A DNA stretch of 64,000 nt from Streptomyces odontomachi (lineage in GTDB: Bacteria; Actinomycetota; Actinomycetes; Streptomycetales; Streptomycetaceae). Positions 1 through 8,745 of the stretch are shown in pieces. Under the pieces are notes generated by a model that saw only the letters and a list, made by a program, of their open reading frames with translations, searched no databases and had not been told where the DNA came from. Position numbers and translations under genes: made by a program. Within the stretch, counting starts at the first letter, position 1. Every line of letters starts with the position of its first letter. Where the stretch lies: positions 806,001-870,000 of the forward strand of contig NZ_JAMJWG010000001.1 in the NCBI RefSeq assembly GCF_024435355.1, in the 5' to 3' direction.

Positions 1-1
1 C

Positions 2-940
2 GGCAGTTTCAACATCGACAAGCTCAAGGACGTGGTCGCCAGCGCCCCGGTCAAGGCGATAGAGATCAAGCTCTCCCAGGGAGCCAAGCCGGGCCTCGGC
101 GGGATGCTGCCGGGTGCGAAGGTGACACCCGAGATCGCCGAGATCCGCGGCATCCCCCGCGGCAAGGACTGTGCCTCCCCTGCGCGGCACACCGCCTTCC
201 ACGACGTCGACTCGATGCTCGACTTCGTCGAACTGCTGGCCACCGAGACCGGTCTGCCGGTCGGGGTCAAGAGCGCGGTGGGAGAGATGGACTTCTGGCA
301 GGAGCTGGCCACGCTGATGGCACGTGGTGACCGTGGTGTCGACTTCGTGACCGTCGACGGCGGTGAGGGCGGCACCGGGGCGGCGCCGCTGACCTTCAGC
401 GACTCGGTTTCGCTGCCCTTCAGGATGGGCTTCTCCCGGGTCTACAGCACCTTCGCCGAACTGGGGCTGACCGACGACGTGACCTTCGTCGCCTCGGGCA
501 AGCTCGGCCTGCCCGAGAACGCCGCGGTCGCCTTCGCCCTGGGCGCCGACATGATCAATGTGGCTCGTGAGGCGATGCTGTCGATCGGCTGCATCCAGGC
601 GCAGAAGTGCCACACCGACAAGTGCCCCACCGGCATCGCCACCCAGAGCCCGCGGCTGGCCCGCGGCCTCGACCCGACGTCGAAGGCCACCCGCGCCGCT
701 GACTACCTGCGCACCCTGCGCAAGGAGCTGATGAAGATGTCGGCGGCCGTCGGCGTCGCCCACCCGGCACTCATCACGGCCACCGACATCGAGATCATGA
801 ACGGTGACTACGACGCCCGCACCCTGGCCAGCGTCTACGGCTACAAGGACGGCTGGGGCAAGCTCGGCCCGCAGCTCGCCGATGAGATCACCGCACTGCT
901 CGCCGCCGAACCGAGCTCCGTGCGGAAGCCGACCGTCTGA
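2..940 (+). CDS. FMN-binding glutamate synthase family protein (5' truncated by window)
   Basis: This is the C-terminal part of a GltB-like (beta/alpha)8 barrel; the reading frame is open from base 2, so the start lies left of the window. Visible family signatures are SQGAKPGLGG, the barrel segment TVDGGEGGTGAAP and the cysteine cluster CHTDKCPTGIATQ, which in glutamate synthases lies next to the FMN and 3Fe-4S sites. Enzymes of this family move ammonia onto 2-oxoglutarate or act as related FMN oxidoreductases in the cytoplasm. No glutaminase domain can be seen here. It ends at a TGA ahead of a convergent gene. Family assignment is firm; the exact substrate is not. Confidence 0.9.
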   Translation, partial: GSFNIDKLKDVVASAPVKAIEIKLSQGAKPGLGGMLPGAKVTPEIAEIRGIPRGKDCASPARHTAFHDVDSMLDFVELLATETGLPVGVKSAVGEMDFWQELATLMARGDRGVDFVTVDGGEGGTGAAPLTFSDSVSLPFRMGFSRVYSTFAELGLTDDVTFVASGKLGLPENAAVAFALGADMINVAREAMLSIGCIQAQKCHTDKCPTGIATQSPRLARGLDPTSKATRAADYLRTLRKELMKMSAAVGVAHPALITATDIEIMNGDYDARTLASVYGYKDGWGKLGPQLADEITALLAAEPSSVRKPTV

Positions 941-971
941 CGGGGACAGGCACCGCGTCCGCTGCCCTCCG

Positions 972-995
972 GCCGGTACCCGAGCGGGCACCGGC
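972..995. terminator. Possible bidirectional terminator between convergent genes
   Basis: GCCGGTACCC and GGGCACCGGC form a 10-bp stem with one mismatch around a 4-base loop. It lies just after the glutamate-synthase-like gene and before the 3' end of the convergent DUF4139 gene. There is no clear U tract, as is usual in Streptomyces. Confidence 0.4.
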
Positions 996-1203
996 CGGTG
1001 CCGTCTTCGTCTGCCCCGTCCCACGACGGGTTCACGCCCAGGTGGTCACCACCTGCCCCGCCTCCGGCCCGGCCGCACGACACTGACGCCTTCGGCAGGC
1101 TGGGATCCCGGTCTTGCCGAGCTTCGGCTGCGGTGTCGATCCGGCTGAACGTGCCTGGCTCGCGCGCCAGGGCATCGAAGGCCTCTGTAGCGGCCCACCC
1201 GAC

Positions 1204-2766
1204 TCAGAGCCCGGTGACCTTGGCGCTCGCCGACAGTTCGTAGACCAGGGTGACCGTGCGGCGCCCACCGGGCGGCAGGGTGACGTCCCAGCGGACGATG
1301 CCCTCGGCGTCGACCGCGTCGGGCGCCGGCGAGCACGCGTCCTTGTCCAGGCGTATCTCCACCGCCGAGACCTCGGAGACCGGGACCCGCTCCCGAAGGA
1401 GGACCACCCGCTCGTCATGCGCCTCGGGGGCGGAGAACCGGGACAGGTGCAGTTGGACCGTGCGGGTGACCACGGTCCGCTGGGTGACACGGGCCACCTC
1501 ACGGGACTCCTCGGCATGCCGGATCACCCGGTAGTCGTCGCAGCTGCCGAAGGCCAGCTCGACGGCGGCGCCGGGGGCGGTGAAGTCCAGCGTGCCGCGG
1601 CCGCTGAATCCGCTCCCGCGTACCAGGTCCACGGGCCCGGCGAGCAGCGCGTGGCCGGACAGGTTGTCGAACCGCACCACCTGGGTGACCAGGGGCGACA
1701 ACTCCGGTGAGCAGGCGTACTCACTGGGCGCAGCCGTGCTGAACGCGGAGAGCGGCACTCGGTGGGCGCGGCCGTCACCGGGCACCGAGACCGGCGCCGG
1801 GGAGCTCAGCACCCGCGCCTCGCCGCCGTCGTCCACCCCCGGCAGGCCGAGCACTCGGGCCGGGCCGAGGGCACCGATCTCCTCCTCGCGCAGTTCGACG
1901 TCGACCGTGCGGCGCTCCGCTGCGGAGCGGTCCTTGAGCGTCAACCGGTCCTCGCCGAGCCGCGGCGGGTCGGTCGCCAGCGCCGAGCGGGCCGTCGACA
2001 AGGTCAGCCGTACGTCCGACCAGTCCTCACCCGTGCGCTGCCAGACCATGGCGTCGGTCTCCAGCGTCACGGAGTCCCCCTCGAGCACGGCCCGATAGGC
2101 GGGCCGCCACAGCGCACACGGGGTGAGGTGGCTCAGGCGCAGCCCGACCGGCCCGGCGGCCGCGACATCCACGGTCAACTCGACATGGCCGACCAGTTCG
2201 GCGGGCTCCTCTTGGGACAGGTGCATGGCCCGCTGGGCTTCGCCGAGTTCGACGGAGAGGGCAGCGAGCCGGGCCTGTGCGGCGCGGAGTTGCTCGCCGT
2301 ACCCGTCGCGCTCGTCGTCCACGCGGTCCAGTTCCCGGGTCCAGCGGGGACGTTCGGCCTCGCCCGCGCCGGCGCCTTCGCCGATCTCCCGCAGCAGATC
2401 GGCGGCGAGGCGGCCGAGCAGGTCGAGGCGGGCTTGCAGGCGGTCGCATCGCTGCCCCAGGGCGGACTGCTCCTCTTCGAGGGCCTGTACGCGCCGGCGC
2501 AGTGCGGAGTCGTCGTCGGTGGACGGCAGCGGAGCGCGCGGTGTCCAGCTGCGCACGATCCGCACGTCGAGCACGGTCGCGGGGTGGTCGGCGGTCAGCT
2601 CGGCGTGGAGGGTCCGGTCGACGGCCAGCGCGCTGACCGGTCCGAGGCGCAGACGGTGGACCCCGGCCTCCAGGTCGAGCACGACGGCGCGCTCGACGTG
2701 GGCGCGATCCTCAAGGCAGGTGACGGCGGTGACGGGCAGGGCGATCGGCTTCGGGTCCGTGGACAT
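1204..2766 (-). CDS. DUF4139 domain-containing protein (MuiA-like), second of a tandem pair
   Basis: A 520-residue protein with an N-terminal DUF4140-like beta region, a central coiled-coil stretch rich in Glu, Arg and Leu (around residues 90-170) and a C-terminal DUF4139 region (mucoidy inhibitor A family). The open frame continues upstream, but the start is placed at the ATG at 2766 because AAGGAG lies at good spacing before it and because 2775 is the stop of the preceding gene. The 8-bp gap to that gene indicates one transcript. No signal peptide is evident. The biochemical role of the family is unknown; MuiA was named for an effect on mucoid colony form. Confidence 0.82.
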   Translation of the reverse strand: MSTDPKPIALPVTAVTCLEDRAHVERAVVLDLEAGVHRLRLGPVSALAVDRTLHAELTADHPATVLDVRIVRSWTPRAPLPSTDDDSALRRRVQALEEEQSALGQRCDRLQARLDLLGRLAADLLREIGEGAGAGEAERPRWTRELDRVDDERDGYGEQLRAAQARLAALSVELGEAQRAMHLSQEEPAELVGHVELTVDVAAAGPVGLRLSHLTPCALWRPAYRAVLEGDSVTLETDAMVWQRTGEDWSDVRLTLSTARSALATDPPRLGEDRLTLKDRSAAERRTVDVELREEEIGALGPARVLGLPGVDDGGEARVLSSPAPVSVPGDGRAHRVPLSAFSTAAPSEYACSPELSPLVTQVVRFDNLSGHALLAGPVDLVRGSGFSGRGTLDFTAPGAAVELAFGSCDDYRVIRHAEESREVARVTQRTVVTRTVQLHLSRFSAPEAHDERVVLLRERVPVSEVSAVEIRLDKDACSPAPDAVDAEGIVRWDVTLPPGGRRTVTLVYELSASAKVTGL

Positions 2767-2774
2767 GGTGGGTG

Positions 2775-4874
2775 TCAGCTCCTTCGAGCGCCGCCGACCA
2801 GGGCTTTGCCGGTCGGGATGCGGATCTCGTAGCCGCCGTCGAGGGCGGCGGTGGCACCTGCGGGCAGGTCCAGTCGCCAGATGCGGGTGCCCGGCGCATG
2901 TCGATCCGGGTCCGTGCCCTCCTCGGGTGCCGTCCAGTCGGCCCGTTCCTCGATCCTGACGTCCGGGTCGGAGGTGACCGGCACTCGCTCGCGTACTTCC
3001 ACGGTGACGGCCCTCGACAGCCGGTTGGCCAGCTCGACGTGGACGCGGTGGTCGAGCACGGTGGTGTTGTTGCGCAGGCCCGAAGTCGACTCGTGCAGGT
3101 TCGTACGGCGGGTGACCCGGATGCCCTCGGCCGGCCCGAGCCCCACCCGGCGGACGCCGCCGGGAGCAAGCGTGGGCAGTGCGGCGGTCAGCAGGAAGCC
3201 GTCGTCGACGGTGACCTCCACCGGGCCGGCCAGCAGTGCCTGGTCGGTGCGGTTGGAGAGCACCAACGTCGCGTACACGGTCTGTTCCAGGGACGGCACG
3301 CACAGGTACTCGGTCCGCAGTCCGATCGGGATCTCGCCGACGGTGACGGTGTGCCAGGTGCCGTCCGACGGAATGTCGGTGCGGGCGGTGGCGTCGAAGC
3401 GGTGGTCGAAGGAACCCGCCGACTCGCGGGGCCGCACGGCCTGTCCGGGCAGCGGCAGCGCGGCCACCGCTTCGGCGCGGCGGCGGTACTCGGCCGCGAC
3501 CGGGTCGAAGGGGGAGTCGGGAAACAGCCGGCCCCTGCGATCGCCCTGCTCGTCAGGGCCGCACAGCACAAGGGCGGCATAGTCGAGCTCGGCGCCGCTC
3601 GGCTGCGGCGGACCGGCTACGGGTGCCGGGGAGGGCGGTGGCGCGGCCTGGCCAGGAGCCGCGGGCGCCGTGGCGGCAGGGGCACCCGCGAAGGATTTGG
3701 CTGCGGCACGCGGCCTGGCGCCCGGTCGGGAACCGGCCGGCTGTGCAGGGACGGGCATCGCGCCGCCGTAGGCGTCCGGGGGAGCGCCGTCCGCGCTCTC
3801 GAGTACGGGGACCGAGTCCGGCGGACCGCCGTAGCCCTGCGGTGCCGGCCTCGGGGCAGGCGGCGGAGGCGGAACGGGAGCGGACGCGAAGTCGGCCACG
3901 GCATCCATGGGCGCGGCAGCTGTCCCGGCAGCAGCGGGTGCGGCGCCCTGGGCAGGGCCGGGGCCTGCCGTGTCGTACCCGGAGAACAGGTCGGCGAGTC
4001 CGGCCGGGGGCTCGCGCCAGCCAGCGGACGCGGGGGCGGCCTGGCTGCGGCCGATCCGGATCGAGCGGAGCCTCGGCAGGTCGGTGCGGCGCCGAAGGTC
4101 CGCGGTGGCCAGGGCGATGCGCACGCCGGTCCAGTCCTCCCCGGTCCGCTGGGCGACCGAGGCGCGCAGCACCATACGGCCGCTGTCGTCGCCCTGACGG
4201 TAGGCGAGACGGTAGGCCGGCACCCAGACGGCGCCCGGCACCCCGTATTCCAGCTCCACCTCCGCATCGCCGGTACCGTCGAGGGCCAGCACCGCGCAGA
4301 GCGTGGTCTCCACGTGCGCTGACGGCGCGTCGGTGGAGGCGCGGGCGAGCCGGTCGACGGCGACGCTGAGCTCGTGGTCGGCGATGCGCAGTGCCTCCTC
4401 GAGCTCCAAGAGGCGGTCGTGCAGTGCCGCCAGTCGCTCGTCGACGAAGTCGGCGAGTTCCAGCCACGCGTCGGCGGGGGTGCGGCGGTGCGGGTCGTCG
4501 CGCCTGCGGGGAGGTGGGACCGGGTGGAGGGCCCTCACCTCCTTGATCAGGTTCAGCTGCCGGTCCCGGCGCCCCTGCGCTGCTGCGTGGCCGTCGCTCA
4601 GCCGCTCGACCTCGCGCCGCAACCCGTCGGGCGTGTCCGTGCCGAGTGGCTCGGCCTCGACCTGGACCCGGGCCTCGGTGACGCGCACCCCGGAGGCGCC
4701 CAGGACACGGGCCCGCAGCGAGCCCGGGTCCAGCGAGCGGGGCAGTCCCGTCACTCGCACCCGGCCGTCAGGCGACACGCTGCCCCGGGCCACGCGTCGG
4801 CAGACCGCGCCCTGCGCGTACACCACGACCGAATCGAGGGTGGACTCCCACCTCTGTGCTGGCTCAGCCGTCAT
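2775..4874 (-). CDS. DUF4139 domain-containing protein (MuiA-like), first of a tandem pair
   Basis: A 699-residue protein with an N-terminal DUF4140 domain (begins MTAEPAQRWESTLDSVVVYA), a helical middle, a long low-complexity Pro/Ala/Gly linker at about residues 310-420, and a C-terminal DUF4139 beta region containing the conserved RTGEDW (about residue 243) and a NRTDQALLAGPVEV-type segment. It is paralogous to the downstream gene (shared RTGEDW and LAGPV motifs) and is probably co-transcribed with it. The low-complexity insert explains its greater length. The family has no assigned enzymatic activity. Its promoter must lie in the 182-bp gap shared with the divergent DUF4177 gene. Confidence 0.82.
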   Translation of the reverse strand: MTAEPAQRWESTLDSVVVYAQGAVCRRVARGSVSPDGRVRVTGLPRSLDPGSLRARVLGASGVRVTEARVQVEAEPLGTDTPDGLRREVERLSDGHAAAQGRRDRQLNLIKEVRALHPVPPPRRRDDPHRRTPADAWLELADFVDERLAALHDRLLELEEALRIADHELSVAVDRLARASTDAPSAHVETTLCAVLALDGTGDAEVELEYGVPGAVWVPAYRLAYRQGDDSGRMVLRASVAQRTGEDWTGVRIALATADLRRRTDLPRLRSIRIGRSQAAPASAGWREPPAGLADLFSGYDTAGPGPAQGAAPAAAGTAAAPMDAVADFASAPVPPPPPAPRPAPQGYGGPPDSVPVLESADGAPPDAYGGAMPVPAQPAGSRPGARPRAAAKSFAGAPAATAPAAPGQAAPPPSPAPVAGPPQPSGAELDYAALVLCGPDEQGDRRGRLFPDSPFDPVAAEYRRRAEAVAALPLPGQAVRPRESAGSFDHRFDATARTDIPSDGTWHTVTVGEIPIGLRTEYLCVPSLEQTVYATLVLSNRTDQALLAGPVEVTVDDGFLLTAALPTLAPGGVRRVGLGPAEGIRVTRRTNLHESTSGLRNNTTVLDHRVHVELANRLSRAVTVEVRERVPVTSDPDVRIEERADWTAPEEGTDPDRHAPGTRIWRLDLPAGATAALDGGYEIRIPTGKALVGGARRS

Positions 4875-5056
4875 GTGCCCCGCCTCCCCGCCGCGCCGAT
4901 GCCGAGCGAAGCTTACGCTCGGGCGGCATGCGCGTCCGCGTCGAATCAGCAGGAGGGGGGCGTTCCGCAGGCGGGAGGTCCGGGGTCGCGGTGACCTTCA
5001 GATGATTGACTGGCTCCGGCAACCGCACCACCCACACAGCAGGAGTACCCGCAGCC

Positions 5057-5272
5057 ATGAGCCAGCCCTACATGTACGAATACAAGGTCGTCACCTTCCG
5101 GGAGTCGCTGATCGGCGACGCCCTGGACGCCGACAAGCTGGAGAAGGTTCTCAACAAGCAGGCCGAGGACGGCTGGGGGTTGAAGACGATAACGTCAGCC
5201 GACGTCAAGGGCCGCATAGGGCCTGGCGCGGTCGAGGGTCTGCTGCTCACCTTCGAGCGGCCGCGCCAGTAA
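5057..5272 (+). CDS. DUF4177 domain-containing small protein
   Basis: A 71-residue cytoplasmic protein. The open frame begins at 5006, but the ATG at 5057 is preferred: AGGAG precedes it, and the protein then begins MSQPYMYEYKVVTFRE, which matches the normal start of DUF4177 proteins (a beta strand containing YEYKVV). The stretch LEKVLNKQAEDGWGL is the usual family core. No function is known. It is a single-gene unit ending at a strong hairpin. Confidence 0.72.
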   Translation: MSQPYMYEYKVVTFRESLIGDALDADKLEKVLNKQAEDGWGLKTITSADVKGRIGPGAVEGLLLTFERPRQ

Positions 5273-5336
5273 GGCGGGAGTGCTCTGCTTCGGCCATCCC
5301 GAAGGACGGCCGTCAGGACGTACGCGTCTCCGCGTG

Positions 5337-5372
5337 GGGCAGCAGGCATCCTTGACCGGTTGCCTGCTGCCC
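5337..5372. terminator. Terminator after the DUF4177 gene
   Basis: GGGCAGCAGGCA and TGCCTGCTGCCC form a perfect 12-bp stem around a 12-base loop, 64 bp after the DUF4177 stop codon and before the next plus-strand gene. Confidence 0.65.
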
Positions 5373-5439
5373 TGAATGCGCCGGCGGCATCCGGTTGCCG
5401 CGGCTGCATTACGCGGCAACTGAAAGAGGCACGGGCTGT

Positions 5440-5868
5440 ATGAAGTCCACCGGCATACCCGCACGCGATGACCACTCCGGCTCGGCCGTCGGTGCCGCGG
5501 ACGAACCCAGGCGCACGGGATGGCCGCACAGCCCCCTCACCCCGCTGGTCACCCTCGCGGCGTCGGTGCCCGTCGCCCTCGTCAACGAACTCTTCACACA
5601 CGGCGAGTCGGCCCTGGTGGCGACGGTGGTCCGCTTCGTCGGCATCGTCATGCTCTGCACCAGCGGCTGGTGGGCGGGCACGCACAAGGCCATCGGCACG
5701 CTCATCGCCTTCGTCCTTCCCGCCGTCATCGCCGTGACCGCCTCGCACGCCGCCGACATCGGTGCGGCCACCCTCATCGTCGTCAATGTGCTGCTCACCA
5801 CGCTCCCCCTGGTCGCGTGCCGCTGGCTGTGGCGGGTACGCCGACGCCCGGCCGACGCCACGCGGTAA
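5440..5868 (+). CDS. Small integral membrane protein, unknown function
   Basis: A 142-residue protein using the ATG at 5440 (AAAGAGG upstream). After a polar N terminus of about 30 residues there are four hydrophobic segments (around LVTLAASVPVALVN, ATVVRFVGIVMLC, AIGTLIAFVLPAVIAV and ATLIVVNVLLTTLPLVA), ending in a basic RRRPADATR tail that should be cytoplasmic. I do not recognise a family. The last strong hairpin lies before it, so it is probably transcribed alone. Confidence 0.6.
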   Translation: MKSTGIPARDDHSGSAVGAADEPRRTGWPHSPLTPLVTLAASVPVALVNELFTHGESALVATVVRFVGIVMLCTSGWWAGTHKAIGTLIAFVLPAVIAVTASHAADIGAATLIVVNVLLTTLPLVACRWLWRVRRRPADATR

Positions 5869-6309
5869 GCCAGCGATGAACGGGCTGCGTTGACGACGAC
5901 TCGAGACGCGCCGCAGTTCAGTAAGTGCGGGTCATCCCCGGCAGGAAGTCCGTGAGCCCCGCGGAGCTCCTAACACGTTCAAGTAGCGCGTTCAAGCGGG
6001 AGGTTGGGGGAGCGGTGGCACGGGCGGGGGCGCTCGGGGCCGGCCCGGGATCGCCGCGCGCGGACTGGAGTGGGTGGGTGAGCGGTATGTGCACCCGGCG
6101 TGAGGGTGCGGGTGAGGAGTCGGCGTCGCGCTTCGCGCACGGGGGTGTCGGTGTTGGACGTGAACGGTTCCTCTTCCGGATGTGAACCGTCCCCTTGTGT
6201 GAATGTTCAACGATCGCCTAGGGTCCGCCCGTCCGCACGGACCCGGAATCTTCGGATCCATGGCAGCTCCGGGCCCTCCCTGTCCCTCACGTCTGAAGTG
6301 GGCCACCGC
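5869..6309. other. 441-bp intergenic region with possible operator upstream of the DUF969 operon
   Basis: No convincing gene is seen. Near 5977-5995 there is a direct repeat of GTTCAAG. At 6164-6170 and 6184-6190 an inverted repeat ACGGTTC/GAACCGT sits about 120 bp before the DUF969 start and could be a regulator site. This region must hold the promoter of the four-gene operon at 6310-9764. Confidence 0.35.
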
Positions 6310-7029
6310 ATGATCGTTCTTCTCGGTGTGGTCGTGGTGATCCTCGGATTCGTCACGCGCCGCAACCCCGTCCTCGTGGTGGGCGTCGCCGGTATCGTCA
6401 CCGGACTGCTCGGCAAGATGAGTCCGCTGGAGGTCCTCGCGGCCTTCGGGCGGTCCTTCGCCGACAGCCGTTCGGTCACCGTCTACGCCATCGTGCTCCC
6501 GGTGATCGGCCTCCTGGAACGCTACGGCCTGCGGGAACAGGCCCGTCGGCTCATCGGCCGGCTCGGCAGCCTCAGCGCCGGCCGCTTCCTGACCGTCTAC
6601 CTCCTGGTCAGACAGGTGACCGCGGCCTTCGGCCTCAACAGCATCGGAGGCCCCGCACAGACCGTACGGCCGCTCGTCGCGCCCATGGCCGAGGCCGCCG
6701 CGGAACGCTCGACGGGTGCGGCGCTGCCGGACCGGCTGCGTGAGAAGGTGCGGTCCTACTCCGCCTCGGCCGACACCGTCGGCGTTTTCTTCGGCGAGGA
6801 CTGCTTCATCGCGATCGGCTCGATCCTGCTGATCACCGGTTTCGTGAACTCGACGTACCACCAGAGTCTGGAACCGACCCAGCTGGCCCTGTGGGCGATC
6901 CCGCTCGCCGTCTGCGCCTTCCTGATCCACGGCGCCCGTCTGCTGCTGCTGGACCGGCACCTGGAGCGTGAGATGGCGCTCGCCTCCGCCGAGCACGACA
7001 TGCCGCTTCCGAAGGAGGACACCAAGTGA
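6310..7029 (+). CDS. DUF969 family membrane protein
   Basis: A 239-residue integral membrane protein. The frame is open upstream, but the ATG at 6310 directly begins the first membrane helix (MIVLLGVVVVILGFV), as in DUF969 proteins. There are several hydrophobic segments, with a motif region AFGLNSIGGPAQTVRPLV (about residues 104-121) and an acidic loop FFGEDCFIAIGS. It overlaps the DUF979 gene by 4 bases (ATGA), so the two are translationally coupled. DUF969 and DUF979 occur together and are thought to form a two-subunit permease; the substrate is unproven. Confidence 0.83.
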   Translation: MIVLLGVVVVILGFVTRRNPVLVVGVAGIVTGLLGKMSPLEVLAAFGRSFADSRSVTVYAIVLPVIGLLERYGLREQARRLIGRLGSLSAGRFLTVYLLVRQVTAAFGLNSIGGPAQTVRPLVAPMAEAAAERSTGAALPDRLREKVRSYSASADTVGVFFGEDCFIAIGSILLITGFVNSTYHQSLEPTQLALWAIPLAVCAFLIHGARLLLLDRHLEREMALASAEHDMPLPKEDTK

Positions 7030-8000
7030 TCAAGGTCGAATGGCTGTACTGGCTGGTGGGCCTCGTCTTCTTCGTCATGGCCGTACAGATGGCGGCCGAC
7101 CGCAGCAACCCCAGGCGGTGGGCCTCCGCCGGGTTCTGGGGCCTGCTGGGGCTCACCTTCCCCTACGGCACGGGAGTCGCCAACGCCACCGCGCACACCG
7201 GCGGCTGGACCCTGCCTGCCGAACCGCTCGGCGCCGCGGTCCTCGTCCTGATCGTGCTCGCCGGGTTCAACTTCCTCGGCAAGGGAGTCGTGAGCACCAC
7301 CACCGCCGAACAGCGCGAGGCCTCCGCGGAACGGCTCGGCAGCAGGATCTTCATCCCCGCTGTGACGATCCCGTTCGTGGCGATCGTCTGCGCCTCCGTA
7401 CTCGACACGTCCGGCCTGTTCCAGGAGGGCCAGGCCACCCTGCTCGGGCTCGGCGCCGGGTGCCTTGTCGCCCTCGTCGTCGGCATGCTGGTCACCGGTG
7501 AGAAGAAGCTCTCCGTTCCGCTGCACGCCGGCCGCTCCATGCTGGAGGCGATGGGCTCCGCCCTGCTGCTGCCCCAGCTGCTCGCCGTGCTCGGCTCGAT
7601 CTTCGCGCTGGCCGGAGTCGGCACCCAGGTCGGCACGATCATGCACGATGTCCTGCCGGGCGACTCGAAGTACCTTGCGGTGATCGCGTACTGCGTCGGT
7701 ATGTTCCTGTTCACCGTGATCATGGGCAATGCCTTCGCCGCGTTCCCCGTCATGACCGCGGCGATCGGCTGGCCCGTCCTCGTCGTGCAGATGCACGGCA
7801 ACCCGCCCGCCGTCCTCGCGATCGGCATGCTGGCCGGTTTCTGCGGCACGCTCTGCACACCGATGGCCGCCAACTTCAACATCGTCCCGGCCACGCTTCT
7901 GGAGCTGAAGGACCAGTACGGGCCGATCAAGGCGCAGATACCGACGGCGCTGCCGCTCCTGGTCTGTGCCACGGTGCTCATGGCGTTCTTCGCCTTCTGA
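7026..8000 (+). CDS. DUF979 family membrane protein
   Basis: A 324-residue protein with about nine or ten hydrophobic segments. It starts at an ATG that overlaps the DUF969 stop. Features include the loop MGNAFAAFPVMTAAIGWPVL and the C-terminal stretch GTLCTPMAANFNIVPATLLE, which resemble half-site motifs of dicarboxylate or peptide permeases. It is followed 94 bp later by a pyroglutamyl peptidase, which suggests that the DUF969/DUF979 pair moves 5-oxoproline or pyroglutamyl peptides. That role is an inference from context. Confidence 0.83.
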   Translation: MIKVEWLYWLVGLVFFVMAVQMAADRSNPRRWASAGFWGLLGLTFPYGTGVANATAHTGGWTLPAEPLGAAVLVLIVLAGFNFLGKGVVSTTTAEQREASAERLGSRIFIPAVTIPFVAIVCASVLDTSGLFQEGQATLLGLGAGCLVALVVGMLVTGEKKLSVPLHAGRSMLEAMGSALLLPQLLAVLGSIFALAGVGTQVGTIMHDVLPGDSKYLAVIAYCVGMFLFTVIMGNAFAAFPVMTAAIGWPVLVVQMHGNPPAVLAIGMLAGFCGTLCTPMAANFNIVPATLLELKDQYGPIKAQIPTALPLLVCATVLMAFFAF

Positions 8001-8094
8001 GCCGTCCGCCGTGCGCGGTGCCCGGGGGTGCCCGCCGCTCACGGCTGCCCGCCGCCCCGAGCCGTCATCCTCCATCCTCCGGAAAGGAAGCGCC

Positions 8095-8745
8095 GTGACG
8101 CGTGTGCTCATCACCGGTTTCGCTCCCTTCGACGGTGCGAGCGTCAACCCGTCCTGGCAGGCGGCCTCGCTCGTGGCCGCCGAGCCACCCGAAGGGCTCA
8201 CCGTCACCGCCGCCGAACTGCCCTGCGTCTTCGACACATCCATCGACGCGCTGCGCGACGCGATCCGCGCGGCGGTCCCCGATCTGGTCCTGTGCCTGGG
8301 CCAGGCAGGCGGTCGCCCCGGCGTCACCGTCGAACGCGTCGGCATCAACATCGACGACGCCCGCATACCCGACAACGCCGGCAACCAGCCCATCGACGAG
8401 CCGGTCGTCCCGGGCGGCCCCGCCGCCTACTTCACCAACCTCCCCGTAAAGGCATGCGTCGCCGCCCTGCGCGAGGCCGGTGTGCCGGCCGCCGTCTCCA
8501 ACACCGCGGGTACCTTCGTCTGCAACCACATCGCCTATGGCATCGGCCACCTGGTGGCCACCGAGTTCCCGCACGTCCGCGGCGGTTTCGTGCATGTCCC
8601 CTGGGCGCCGGAGCAGGTCACCGACGGCACCGCCCCGGCCCTTGAACCCGCCACGGTGGCGCGCGGGCTGCGCGCCCTGCTCGTCGCCGCGGCGCACACG
8701 CCCGCCGGCCAGGACCTGAAGGTCACCGAAGGAGCAGTCCATTGA
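8095..8745 (+). CDS. pcp: Pyroglutamyl-peptidase I (pyrrolidone-carboxylate peptidase)
   Basis: A 216-residue cytoplasmic cysteine peptidase (family C15) that removes N-terminal 5-oxoproline from peptides. It starts at the GTG at 8095 behind GGAAAGGAAG. Catalytic residues are all present: Glu80 in TVERVGIN, Cys143 in TFVCNHIAY and His167 in GGFVHVPW. The N-terminal VLITGFAPFDG is the family signature. Length is normal (about 215). Its last bases overlap the TTG start of the DUF2891 gene, so it lies inside the operon with the DUF969/DUF979 membrane pair. Confidence 0.95.
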   Translation: MTRVLITGFAPFDGASVNPSWQAASLVAAEPPEGLTVTAAELPCVFDTSIDALRDAIRAAVPDLVLCLGQAGGRPGVTVERVGINIDDARIPDNAGNQPIDEPVVPGGPAAYFTNLPVKACVAALREAGVPAAVSNTAGTFVCNHIAYGIGHLVATEFPHVRGGFVHVPWAPEQVTDGTAPALEPATVARGLRALLVAAAHTPAGQDLKVTEGAVH

